A stretch of DNA of 64,000 nt from Patescibacteria group bacterium. Its GTDB lineage: Bacteria; Patescibacteriota; Saccharimonadia; Saccharimonadales; UBA4665. A program made the position numbers and the translations under genes. The stretch spans positions 575,765 through 639,764 of the forward strand of contig JARXKN010000001.1 of assembly GCA_030271625.1 (NCBI GenBank). Direction: 5' to 3'. The notes beneath the pieces were generated by a model. It had not been told where the DNA came from. It searched no databases and was given only the letters and a program-made list of their open reading frames with translations. Shown piece after piece: positions 34,353-41,441 of the stretch; positions within the stretch are counted from its first letter, which is position 1; each line of letters opens with the position of its first letter.

Positions 34353-35168
34353 ATGTACGCCTTATTTTTCCACGCTCACCAGAAGCTCGATCGCATCGCT
34401 TATGGTCACTTGCAGACCTTGCTGCCTGAAAGCGGTTTCTTTCCTAAGCTCTCGACGGTCCTACATTTTGAAGGTCCCAACGGTCCGGACGCTCCAAAAC
34501 TAAAGAATCATGAACATATCGAACAACCTTGGCATTTTATTGACCCGATGGATGTGACCGATACGCTGCTGCACGATTTAATAGATGGGCACTATGAACA
34601 GTTAGTCTTAGCCCTGCGGGCGCGTGATGAAATCCGGGCTGGTTTTGAAGCTGCTTGGCTTGCTCATGCGTTAGTCGATGGCCTAACACCGGCCCATCAC
34701 TATCCCTATGAAAAAGAGTTGGCCGAGCTACGTGGTGAGGAACGCCATACCCGTAAAGGGCTTGTTGGCCGGGCGTATGTGAAAGGCGACACCGTTCGCG
34801 AATCCGTTCTGCGTAGTTTTAAGCTGATTGGACCAAAAGGCTTGCTGACGACCCATGCGTTGTTTGAGGCTGGAGCGTACGCTGTTATGGCGCCATTACG
34901 GCTCAAGCGGGCACTCCCGTCGCCAAAAGATATCGAGTTAGTTTCTACCCATGGCATAGTCGGCTTATTTCGACAGTTAGCCGAAGAAGTCTCGGACCTC
35001 AAGCTCTACGAGCGCTATTCAGTCGGTGGCTGGACGCAGCGTCTCAGTCGGGACATTCGTCAGGAACTAGCGCCCCGGATGGTGCGAGCCATTCTGCTAG
35101 CTTGGTTTACGGCTGCCCGCGAGGCCGAAGCCGCTGACTTTCAAGCCATTCCGGGAGCCAAGCGCTAA
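34353..35168 (+). CDS. His-rich all-helical protein, possibly phospholipase C / S1-P1 nuclease-like
   Basis: A 271-residue protein of unknown function. The N-terminal half holds HAHQKLD (~7-13), HFEGPNGPD, NHEHIEQPWHFIDPMD (~52-67) and AWLAHALVDGLTPAHHYPY (~101-119). The His-x3-Asp-x5-His spacing and the Trp-His near the second motif recall the tri-zinc site of phospholipase C and S1/P1 nucleases. I offer this only as a structural hypothesis. There is no signal peptide, which argues against a secreted enzyme of that class. It overlaps rsmD by one base (TAATG), so the two are co-expressed. Confidence 0.6.
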   Translation: MYALFFHAHQKLDRIAYGHLQTLLPESGFFPKLSTVLHFEGPNGPDAPKLKNHEHIEQPWHFIDPMDVTDTLLHDLIDGHYEQLVLALRARDEIRAGFEAAWLAHALVDGLTPAHHYPYEKELAELRGEERHTRKGLVGRAYVKGDTVRESVLRSFKLIGPKGLLTTHALFEAGAYAVMAPLRLKRALPSPKDIELVSTHGIVGLFRQLAEEVSDLKLYERYSVGGWTQRLSRDIRQELAPRMVRAILLAWFTAAREAEAADFQAIPGAKR

Positions 35169-35707
35169 TGCGAATTATTGCTGGCAGCCTCGGGGGCAGG
35201 CAGTTCGTCAGCCCTAAGGGTAATCGTACTCATCCCATGAGTGATAAAGCTCGCGGTGCCATCTTTAATGCCCTGGGTGATATCAACGGCCTACGATTAC
35301 TGGATGCTTTTGCCGGCAGTGGCGCCATCGCTTTCGAAGCGCTGAGCCGTGGAGCTAGGGCAGTTACCGCGGTTGATATTGAAACCAATGCCTTCAAAGC
35401 GATGACTGAAAGCGCCGAAAACCTTGGCGTTACCAATAAAATTGAAATTGTTCGTGCCAACGTCGGCGGCTGGTTCAAGTCATCACGCCAGGATAACCGT
35501 TACGATATTATTGTCTGCGATCCACCGTACGATGCCTTACAGCTACCAATTGTCGAAAAGCTATCGTCTAAGCTAGAGGTTGGCGGTGTTATGGTCATAT
35601 CACTGCCTCCCGGCGCCCGGTTAATAATGCCCGAGCGCTGCGAACCGTTGCAGACCAAAGATCACGGTGATATTACGCTACAGTTCTTCCGCCGCACCAA
35701 AATCTAG
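35168..35707 (+). CDS. rsmD: 16S rRNA (guanine966-N2)-methyltransferase RsmD
   Basis: A 179-residue N2-guanine methyltransferase acting on 16S rRNA during 30S assembly. It starts with MRIIAGSLGGRQFVSPKG, has motif I LLDAFAGSGAIAFEALSRGA (~40-59), VDIETNAF for SAM ribose binding, and motif IV DIIVCDPPYD (~113-122) with the catalytic DPPY. Length matches the family. The ATG overlaps the preceding stop codon. Confidence 0.93.
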   Translation: MRIIAGSLGGRQFVSPKGNRTHPMSDKARGAIFNALGDINGLRLLDAFAGSGAIAFEALSRGARAVTAVDIETNAFKAMTESAENLGVTNKIEIVRANVGGWFKSSRQDNRYDIIVCDPPYDALQLPIVEKLSSKLEVGGVMVISLPPGARLIMPERCEPLQTKDHGDITLQFFRRTKI

Positions 35708-35737
35708 CTGTGGGTAGTATTCTTACTCCGTACTGTG

Positions 35738-35743
35738 TAAAAT
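35738..35743 (+). promoter_or_regulatory. possible -10 box of tRNA-Leu
   Basis: TAAAAT lies 24 nt before the tRNA 5' end, in the 59-bp gap after rsmD. No good -35 is visible. Confidence 0.35.
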
Positions 35744-35766
35744 AGGGCAGTTACCAACTATGTTCT

Positions 35767-35851
35767 GCGGATGTGGTGGAATTGGTAGACACGCCAGTTT
35801 TAGGAGCTGGTGTCGCAAGACGTGGAGGTTCAAGTCCTCTCATCCGCACCA
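35767..35851 (+). tRNA. tRNA-Leu (anticodon UAG)
   Basis: An 85-nt tRNA with a 7-bp acceptor stem (GCGGATG with CATCCGC), D-arm AATTGGTAGAC, anticodon stem CCAGT/GCTGG enclosing loop TTTAGGA (anticodon TAG), a type II long variable arm (TGTCGCAAGACG), T-arm GGTTCAAGTCC and encoded CCA at the 3' end. It reads CUN codons, mainly CUA/CUG. Confidence 0.95.
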
Positions 35852-35886
35852 ACTAAAAAGGCCCACGAAAGTGGGCCTTTTTAGTT
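35851..35886 (+). terminator. terminator of tRNA-Leu
   Basis: A perfect 16-bp stem (35851-35866 with 35871-35886) and GAAA tetraloop, with a run of five T inside the 3' arm. It starts at the last base of the tRNA CCA, so the tRNA 3' end forms almost directly at the hairpin. Confidence 0.85.
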
Positions 35887-36038
35887 GGTTTGGTGAATGG
35901 ATTTTAGAGCCTCTTTGCGCAGCAAATGAGGTTCGCAGAGCAAAGTCACGCGCACGAGCTCGCTCGGAGCATGACTTTGTGGCGGAGGCCAAAGGCCGAT
36001 AGTCCTCTACCTATCACACGTACAGAGCCCAGGTCTGC
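35887..36038. other. structured non-coding stretch after tRNA-Leu
   Basis: No gene is supported here. It contains TTTGC-GCA-GCAAA, and a longer inverted repeat CAAAGTCA...TGACTTTG (outer arms at about 35940-35947 and 35971-35978) around a GC-rich core with GAGCTC. An apparent reading frame continuing from the tRNA is not a real gene. Confidence 0.4.
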
Positions 36039-36044
36039 TATTCT
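36036..36044 (+). promoter_or_regulatory. leaderless extended -10 promoter
   Basis: TGC followed by TATTCT (36039-36044) ends 6 nt before the ATG at 36051. Confidence 0.5.
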
Positions 36045-36050
36045 AGACAG

Positions 36051-36647
36051 ATGAAACCACTCCACCTAATCTATGTCCCAGGACTGGGCGATCAGAAGAT
36101 TGCCGTTCAAGCAAAGTTGGTTGCAACCTGGAAGCACCATAACGTTAGTTACGAACTGTGTCAGATGAACTGGGCTGATGGCGAATGGGCTCCTAAATTA
36201 GAAAAAATCTTAAAGGCGATTGATACAGCGGTAGCGAACGGCCAAGATGTAGCCCTAGTCGGCGCTAGTGCCGGTGGCTGTGCCGTCGTCACGGCTTATG
36301 CCGCCCGCCAAGATGTTGTAACGGGCGTAGTGGTAATTGCCGGTAAAGTTAATCGGCCACAAACCGTCGGCCATGGTTACAAGAGTAAGAATCCGGCCTT
36401 TTGGACAGCTATCAATGCCGCACAACCGGCGCTAGCCAGCTTAGGCCCCGACAAACGCAGTAAAATTTTGTCTCGGCGCGGGCTGTTAGACGAAGTGGTG
36501 CTGCCATCTGACAACATCATTGCAGGAGCAGTAAATCGGGTAACCCCGAGTATCGGCCATGTGATAACTATTGGCAGTCAGTTACTGTTGGGTGCATCAT
36601 CGTTTATTAAGTTTTTACGAAAACAGCAAACAGCCCCAAAAGCGTAA
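36051..36647 (+). CDS. alpha/beta-hydrolase-fold protein
   Basis: A 198-residue small alpha/beta hydrolase. The first strand is LHLIYVPGLGD (~4-14), resembling the oxyanion loop region, and the nucleophile elbow is ALVGASAGGCAVV (~70-82, Ser at GxSxG). Near the C-terminus HVITIGSQLLLG may carry the catalytic His (SIGHVI, ~165). No signal peptide or membrane helix is present. The compact size and SAGG elbow resemble RBBP9/YdeN-type serine hydrolases, substrate unknown. Confidence 0.7.
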   Translation: MKPLHLIYVPGLGDQKIAVQAKLVATWKHHNVSYELCQMNWADGEWAPKLEKILKAIDTAVANGQDVALVGASAGGCAVVTAYAARQDVVTGVVVIAGKVNRPQTVGHGYKSKNPAFWTAINAAQPALASLGPDKRSKILSRRGLLDEVVLPSDNIIAGAVNRVTPSIGHVITIGSQLLLGASSFIKFLRKQQTAPKA

Positions 36648-36668
36648 CTTCTTTTTCAAGCGTTACCG

Positions 36669-36674
36669 TATAAT
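36669..36674 (+). promoter_or_regulatory. -10 box of hisS, leaderless
   Basis: Consensus TATAAT ends 9 nt before the ATG at 36684. Predicted leader 1-3 nt. Confidence 0.55.
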
Positions 36675-36683
36675 AAAGAAATT

Positions 36684-37985
36684 ATGGCTCTATCTACACA
36701 ACCCTACAAAGGAGCGCGCGACTTTTTCCCAGAAGATAAGCGGCTGCAAAAATACCTGTTTTCTAAATTACGTCAGACGGTCGAAAGTTTTGGCTACGAA
36801 GAATATGACGCTCCTATTCTTGAACCATTAGAACTCTACCTGGCGAAATCGGGTGAGGAAATTGTTAACGAGCAAACCTACAGCTTTACCGATCGTGGTG
36901 GTAGGGAAGTGGTAATTCGTCCCGAAATGACACCAACGGTAAGTCGGATGGTGGCCGCCCGCCGCCAGGAGCTAGGCTATCCATTACGCTGGTACAGTAT
37001 CCCTAACTTATGGCGTTACGAACGTCCGCAACGGGGCCGCTTACGCGAACACTGGCAGCTTAACGTCGACATGTTTGGTGTCGCCAGCAACGCCGCTGAG
37101 CTAGAAATGATTACCATTGTTGATGCCATTTACAAGAACTACGACGCTACACCAGATATGTACACCATCCTGCTCAATAGTCGACCGTTAATCAATGATG
37201 TGTTGCTTGGCTTCCTGGCGCTGTCGGAAGCCCAAGCCCACGCCGTTGGTAAGCTTATCGACCGCATCCACAAAATGGAGCGCAATGACTTTATTGCTAA
37301 AGTAGACGCGGTTTTGACGCCGGAGCAACGCGCGGCCGAAGCAGTTGAAAAGTTACTAAGCGTTTTGGACTGTCAGACGACGCAAGATTTACCAACCGAA
37401 GTTAAAACAAAGCCTTCGGTAGTAGAACTCGAACAAGTTCTTACTCAGCTGCAAGCTAGTGGCATCGCGAATGCCCGTTACGACGCCAGTCTGATGCGCG
37501 GCTTTGATTATTACACCGGCATTGTCTTTGAAGTTGCCGATACCCACCCCGAAAATAATCGGTCAATGATGGGCGGTGGCCGCTACGACGGCCTGGTTGG
37601 CCTGTTTGGCGTTGACCCGGTGCCGACCGTTGGTTTTGGCCTCGGCGATGCCACGCTAGCTAATTTCTTGGAGCTGCACGGCTTACTGCCGGCCCTGACT
37701 GTCGAGACCGATCTGTATCTGACCACTGTCGGTGAGGTCGATGCTGGCTTAGTGCAAGCCTTGGCAGCTCGTCTGCGAGCCGCCGGTTGTGCCGTGGCAG
37801 TCGATATTTCCGATCGCAAACTTGGTGATCAGCTGAAAACGGCATCAAAAAAAGGTATCACCTACTGTTTGGTGGTTGGTCCCGAAGAGCTGGCATCTCA
37901 AAGTTACAGTTTAAAAAACTTAGAGACCGGGGACAGCCAATCAGTTTCCGAAGCTGAGCTGATTAAACAACTCACCAAAGCCTAA
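36684..37985 (+). CDS. hisS: histidyl-tRNA synthetase
   Basis: Class II synthetase, 433 residues. Motif 1 is GARDFFPEDKRLQKYLF (~9-25), motif 2 WRYERPQRGRLREHWQ (~113-128), the histidine-A motif MRGFDYYTGIVFEV (~271-284; catalytic Arg present), the GGGRYDGLVGLFG segment, motif 3 PTVGFGLG, and a C-terminal anticodon-binding domain. The TGIVFE wording and REHWQ motif 2 resemble archaeal/eukaryotic-type HisRS more than the E. coli form. This is an observation by eye, not an alignment. Confidence 0.95.
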   Translation: MALSTQPYKGARDFFPEDKRLQKYLFSKLRQTVESFGYEEYDAPILEPLELYLAKSGEEIVNEQTYSFTDRGGREVVIRPEMTPTVSRMVAARRQELGYPLRWYSIPNLWRYERPQRGRLREHWQLNVDMFGVASNAAELEMITIVDAIYKNYDATPDMYTILLNSRPLINDVLLGFLALSEAQAHAVGKLIDRIHKMERNDFIAKVDAVLTPEQRAAEAVEKLLSVLDCQTTQDLPTEVKTKPSVVELEQVLTQLQASGIANARYDASLMRGFDYYTGIVFEVADTHPENNRSMMGGGRYDGLVGLFGVDPVPTVGFGLGDATLANFLELHGLLPALTVETDLYLTTVGEVDAGLVQALAARLRAAGCAVAVDISDRKLGDQLKTASKKGITYCLVVGPEELASQSYSLKNLETGDSQSVSEAELIKQLTKA

Positions 37986-37986
37986 A

Positions 37987-38439
37987 ATGACCGCCACTAA
38001 TCATGCCCTAACCGGCGCCTTAATAGGCCTAGCTGTTGGCAACCCATATATTGCCGTACCTGCCGCCCTAGCTTCTCACTTTGTGTGCGACGCCTTGCCG
38101 CATTTCGGCGCCGGCAACAAACAAACCAGCCAATCCTGGTTTCGCAATTTATTGATACTCGAATTCTTGCTGTGCGTGACACTCGTGTTTGTACTAGCGG
38201 TGACCCAGCCGGCCCACTGGCTACTGGCTGCCAGTTGTGCCTTTGTAGCTACTAGCCCCGACTTTATGTGGATCAAACAGTTTCTACGAGCTCAAAGGGG
38301 TCGGATTCCAACCGCTGATTCATCGATGCTACTGCGCTTTCACGCTGGTATTCAGTGGTTCGAACGGCCCATTGGGGCCGTCTTTGAAGTTGCTTGGGCG
38401 CTCAGTGCATTGATATTGCTTAAGCTTTATATATTCTAG
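37987..38439 (+). CDS. membrane protein, YdjM/DUF457-like
   Basis: A 150-residue protein starting TNHALTGALIGLAVGNPYIA and continuing ASHFVCDALPHFG. The conserved His, Asp and His of these motifs recall the YdjM (LexA-regulated, membrane-bound hydrolase) family, in which they may bind metal. Three or four hydrophobic helices (about 8-28, 52-72, 75-92, 128-148) indicate an integral membrane protein. It starts one base after the hisS stop and is probably co-transcribed with it. Activity is unproven in the family. Confidence 0.7.
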   Translation: MTATNHALTGALIGLAVGNPYIAVPAALASHFVCDALPHFGAGNKQTSQSWFRNLLILEFLLCVTLVFVLAVTQPAHWLLAASCAFVATSPDFMWIKQFLRAQRGRIPTADSSMLLRFHAGIQWFERPIGAVFEVAWALSALILLKLYIF

Positions 38440-38456
38440 TCAAACAAAAAGTCATC

Positions 38457-38465
38457 TGTTACACT
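38457..38465 (+). promoter_or_regulatory. leaderless extended -10 promoter of tig
   Basis: TGT followed by TACACT (38460-38465) ends 8 nt before the ATG at 38474. TAGTCA at 38437-38442 is a weak -35 at 17 bp. Confidence 0.55.
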
Positions 38466-38473
38466 AGACAACT

Positions 38474-39757
38474 ATGCAAATTAAACTCGAAACCACCGGA
38501 CCTACAAACGTTAAGCTACAAGTGACTGCCGATCAGGCAACGCTGGATGCCCTCAAGACAGCCGCTATCGGCCGCCTGAGTCGCAACCTCAAATTATCAG
38601 GCTTCCGCGCCGGTAAAGCACCATTACACCTTGTGGAAAAGCAGCTCGACCAACAGTTACTGCAATCAGAATTCTTAGAAACGGCTGTTAATCGCCTGTA
38701 TGTCGATGCTATTCAAGAGCAAAAACTTCGCCCGGTAGCGCAGCCAAAAGTCGATATTATGAAATTTGTACCGTACGCCACTTTAGAAGTTAGTTACGAA
38801 CTGGAAGTTCTAGGCAGTATTACTTTGCCCGATTTAAGTAAGCTATCGTTAGCCAAGCCAGAAGTAAAAGTAACTGCTAAAGACGTTGATGAAGTAGTCG
38901 CCAATCTACGCGCTCGGGCCGCCACTAAAGAAGAAGTTAAACGCGTCGCTAAAGACGGCGACGAAGTTACTATTAACTTCAGCGGCGTCGATACCAAGAC
39001 CAAAGAGCCAATCACCGGGGCCACCGGTACCGATTACCCGTTAGTGCTCGGCAGCAACAGCTTTATTCCTGGCTTTGAGCCTGAACTTATTGGCCTGAAG
39101 GCTGGTGACAGCAAAGACTTCCCGATTACCTTTCCCGCTGATTACAGCGCCGTCGAACTCCAGAAACGCAAAGTCACCTTTAGCGTCACCGTCAACAAAG
39201 TCCAAGCCGTAACCGAGCCGAAGCTCGATGACGCTTTTGCGGCTACGGTCGGGCCATTCAAAGCCTTAAGTGAGCTTAAGGGTGATATCAAGAAGCAACT
39301 CGAGCAAGAACGCGCTGGCCAAGCCGAGCGAGCCTACGAAAACCAGTTACTGGAACTGATTGCCGGTAAAACCAAAGTCAACATCCCAACTGTCCTGATT
39401 GATGAAGAAATTGAGCGTATCGAAGCCGAAGAAAAGCGCGAAGTCGTTTACCGGGGCCAAACCTGGCAGCAACACCTCGATGCCGAGCAGCTCAATGAAG
39501 ACCAGCACCGTGAGAAGCAGCGACCAGCCGCCGAGCTACGGGTTAAAGCCGGCTTAGTCCTTGGTGAGATTGCCGATCAAGAAAAAATCATCGTCGAACC
39601 GGCCGAACTAGAAGCCCAGATTCAAGCTCTGAAGCAGCAGTACACTGACCCAGCTATGCAAGCCGAACTCGGTAAGCCCGAAAACCGCCGCGACATTTTG
39701 AGCCGTATCCTGAGTCAAAAATCTCTAGAGCGCGTTAAACAACTGATTGGCAAATAG
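38474..39757 (+). CDS. tig: trigger factor (ribosome-associated chaperone, PPIase)
   Basis: Trigger factor binds ribosomal protein L23 at the exit tunnel. The 427-residue protein has the ribosome-docking signature LSGFRAGKAP (~42-51), an FKBP-type PPIase domain (~155-240; GDEVTINFSGVD, LVLGSNSFIPGFEPELIGLKAGD) and the long helical C-terminal chaperone arms. The position just upstream of clpP is the usual tig-clpP order, though here clpP has its own CIRCE promoter. Confidence 0.95.
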   Translation: MQIKLETTGPTNVKLQVTADQATLDALKTAAIGRLSRNLKLSGFRAGKAPLHLVEKQLDQQLLQSEFLETAVNRLYVDAIQEQKLRPVAQPKVDIMKFVPYATLEVSYELEVLGSITLPDLSKLSLAKPEVKVTAKDVDEVVANLRARAATKEEVKRVAKDGDEVTINFSGVDTKTKEPITGATGTDYPLVLGSNSFIPGFEPELIGLKAGDSKDFPITFPADYSAVELQKRKVTFSVTVNKVQAVTEPKLDDAFAATVGPFKALSELKGDIKKQLEQERAGQAERAYENQLLELIAGKTKVNIPTVLIDEEIERIEAEEKREVVYRGQTWQQHLDAEQLNEDQHREKQRPAAELRVKAGLVLGEIADQEKIIVEPAELEAQIQALKQQYTDPAMQAELGKPENRRDILSRILSQKSLERVKQLIGK

Positions 39758-39773
39758 GGCTCATACCTAACAG

Positions 39774-39811
39774 TTAGCACTCTTGACGCGAGAGTGCTAA
39801 TTTTTTATACT
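39774..39811 (+). promoter_or_regulatory. CIRCE operator embedded in the clpP promoter
   Basis: TTAGCACTC-N9-GAGTGCTAA (39774-39800), with the identical nine-base loop seen upstream of clpC. The loop supplies -35 TTGACG (39783-39788), and -10 TATACT (39806-39811) lies exactly 17 bp on. HrcA binding should block the -35. Confidence 0.92.
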
Positions 39812-39855
39812 GCAGTAGTAACATTGCTCTCACTGAGCGAAACAAAGGAGCCACC

Positions 39856-40455
39856 ATGTCTGTACTTATCCCCACTGTAGTCGAAAACGAAGGCCGCTAT
39901 GAACGAGCCTACGATATTTACAGCCGTCTACTGAAAGACCGCATTATCTTTTTGGGTAGCGACGTCAATGAAGCTAGTGCTAACGTCGTGGTAGCTCAAT
40001 TATTATTCTTGCAATCTGAAGACCCCAAGAAAGATATTTATTTTTACATTAACAGCCCCGGCGGCAGCGTCTACGATGCGTTAGCCATTTATGACACCAT
40101 GCAATACATTACTAACGATGTCCAAACGGTGGGCATTGGCGTCCAGGCTTCAGCCGCCGCCTTCTTGCTCAGTAGCGGCACGAAGGGCAAACGCTTTGCA
40201 TTGCCTAATGCGACCGTCATGATTCACCAACCCAGCAGTGGTACGCGTGGCAAAGTGACTGACCAAGAAATTGATCTGCGTGAAAGTCTGCGCATCAAGA
40301 AATTACTGGAAAGTATCATGGCTGGTAACACCGGCCAGAAGCCAGAAAAAATCCACGAAGACATGGAACGCGATAAGTGGCTGACCGCTAAAGAAGCCAA
40401 GCAGTACGGTATCATTGACGCCATCATTGATAGCCCTAAAGATTTAGAAAAGTAA
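39856..40455 (+). CDS. clpP: ATP-dependent Clp protease proteolytic subunit
   Basis: A 199-residue serine protease forming the ClpP tetradecamer. The catalytic Ser is in [14 protein letters not shown] (ASAAA instead of the usual ASMGA), His in [11 protein letters not shown], and Asp in [19 protein letters not shown]. The N-terminus ([25 protein letters not shown], split) and length are typical. GGAG lies 9 nt upstream of the ATG. It would pair with ClpC, whose promoter is the same CIRCE module. Confidence 0.96.
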   Translation: MSVLIPTVVENEGRYERAYDIYSRLLKDRIIFLGSDVNEASANVVVAQLLFLQSEDPKKDIYFYINSPGGSVYDALAIYDTMQYITNDVQTVGIGVQASAAAFLLSSGTKGKRFALPNATVMIHQPSSGTRGKVTDQEIDLRESLRIKKLLESIMAGNTGQKPEKIHEDMERDKWLTAKEAKQYGIIDAIIDSPKDLEK

Positions 40456-40484
40456 ACGCTCATGGTTAAAAGCGACTTATTGCG

Positions 40485-40490
40485 TATTAT
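40485..40490 (+). promoter_or_regulatory. -10 box, leaderless
   Basis: TATTAT ends 6 nt before the ATG at 40497. Confidence 0.45.
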
Positions 40491-40496
40491 ATTTTG

Positions 40497-41231
40497 ATGA
40501 CAACCAACAACGAAACCATTAAGCCAATCTCAGCCCTCTGGAATCCCGGTGAAAAAGAGTGGATCTCTTCCTATCTGCACGCCTTATTCACTAAAACCAA
40601 GCAACGAGAGGTCCTAAAAGACTTCTTTGTGGCCCGTAATTTAGGCGAGGTGATATCAACCTACAGTTCCAAGCAGCTGCGAACTGCTAACGAAGCCATC
40701 CTGAAAGCCGACGATTTACATAAACAGCGAACATTAGGTACCTTTGTCTTGCGCGCCAGCAACGGCAACTTCCAGGGCATTGCCGAGATTAATCCCCATA
40801 GTAAGCTGCGTAAGCGCGTCATCAAGCCAGTTAGCAATAAACTTGTACCTATAAGTAAACTCCAAATCCCGAACCCAAAGACGCTAATTCCTAAACCGCA
40901 GCCCGTCACCGGGCCATTCGTACGAGCCTGGACGATTCCGGGCTACGGTGAAACTGGTGGTCGGACGTTAACTGCGGCCTTAAAGGCCCTGGCTGATCCT
41001 AACGGTATTGCCAGCGATTTTTATGATGTCTATAGCGCTGAGAACCCCGAGCAGGCCGGGCCAGTCCGGGCTTATACCGTCGAACCATTGACTGCCAAAG
41101 ACTGGGTGCACAAAGCTATCCGCCACGCCGGCTTGGTAAAAGCCGATAGTGGTTACTTTGACGACAACAGCACCTATCTATCGTTGCCAAACATTAGCAA
41201 TTTGTATATTGCCCCCGCGCTTGACAATTAG
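40497..41231 (+). CDS. protein of unknown function (244 aa)
   Basis: I cannot assign this gene. The product is soluble, with no Cys, no signal peptide and no membrane helix. The first ~75 residues look helical and charged. A basic, proline-rich linker (~105-145, several Pro-Lys and Asn-Pro pairs) joins them to a C-terminal domain with TIPGYGETGGRTLTAALKAL and VHKAIRHAGLV. The two-domain layout with a basic linker could suit a nucleic-acid-associated protein, but that is speculation. ATG 40497 is preferred over the TTG one codon upstream because of the -10 spacing. Confidence 0.6.
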   Translation: MTTNNETIKPISALWNPGEKEWISSYLHALFTKTKQREVLKDFFVARNLGEVISTYSSKQLRTANEAILKADDLHKQRTLGTFVLRASNGNFQGIAEINPHSKLRKRVIKPVSNKLVPISKLQIPNPKTLIPKPQPVTGPFVRAWTIPGYGETGGRTLTAALKALADPNGIASDFYDVYSAENPEQAGPVRAYTVEPLTAKDWVHKAIRHAGLVKADSGYFDDNSTYLSLPNISNLYIAPALDN

Positions 41232-41441
41232 CGTCTTTTAAAACAGAATATAGGATAAGAAGTAGTGTAAGTAGAGTTTTTCTCGCTTAGGATCTTCGGC
41301 CGAAAACAATACAAACACTCGTTAGTTACAAATAAATAACCTTCGACAATTAAAAATTGCCTTATTTACATGTGTAAGGAACGCCAATTTTTAGTCAAGA
41401 AGTTGTACGCATTAATTTAATCAGGGGGCGTTGATTGCAAT
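41232..41441. other. 210-bp AT-rich leader region upstream of rpoB
   Basis: No gene is seen. TTGACA at the end of the previous gene (41222-41227) could be a -35 with a poor -10. A small palindrome CAATT-AAA-AATTG and several TTATTT/TAATTT tracts follow, then an AGGGGG tract 14 nt before the rpoB ATG, which is rather far for a Shine-Dalgarno. rplK-A-J-L, the usual upstream neighbours of rpoB, are not here. Confidence 0.5.

Noticed and set aside
35760..36002. An open frame of about 80 codons running through tRNA-Leu and its terminator
   Set aside because: It reads through the tRNA and a 16-bp terminator stem; translation is an artefact of overlapping a structured RNA gene.
35833..36008. Direct repeat AGTCCTCT in the tRNA-Leu T-arm and again at 36001, as a possible attachment site
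   Set aside because: Eight bases only, no integrase and no mobile genes between the copies.
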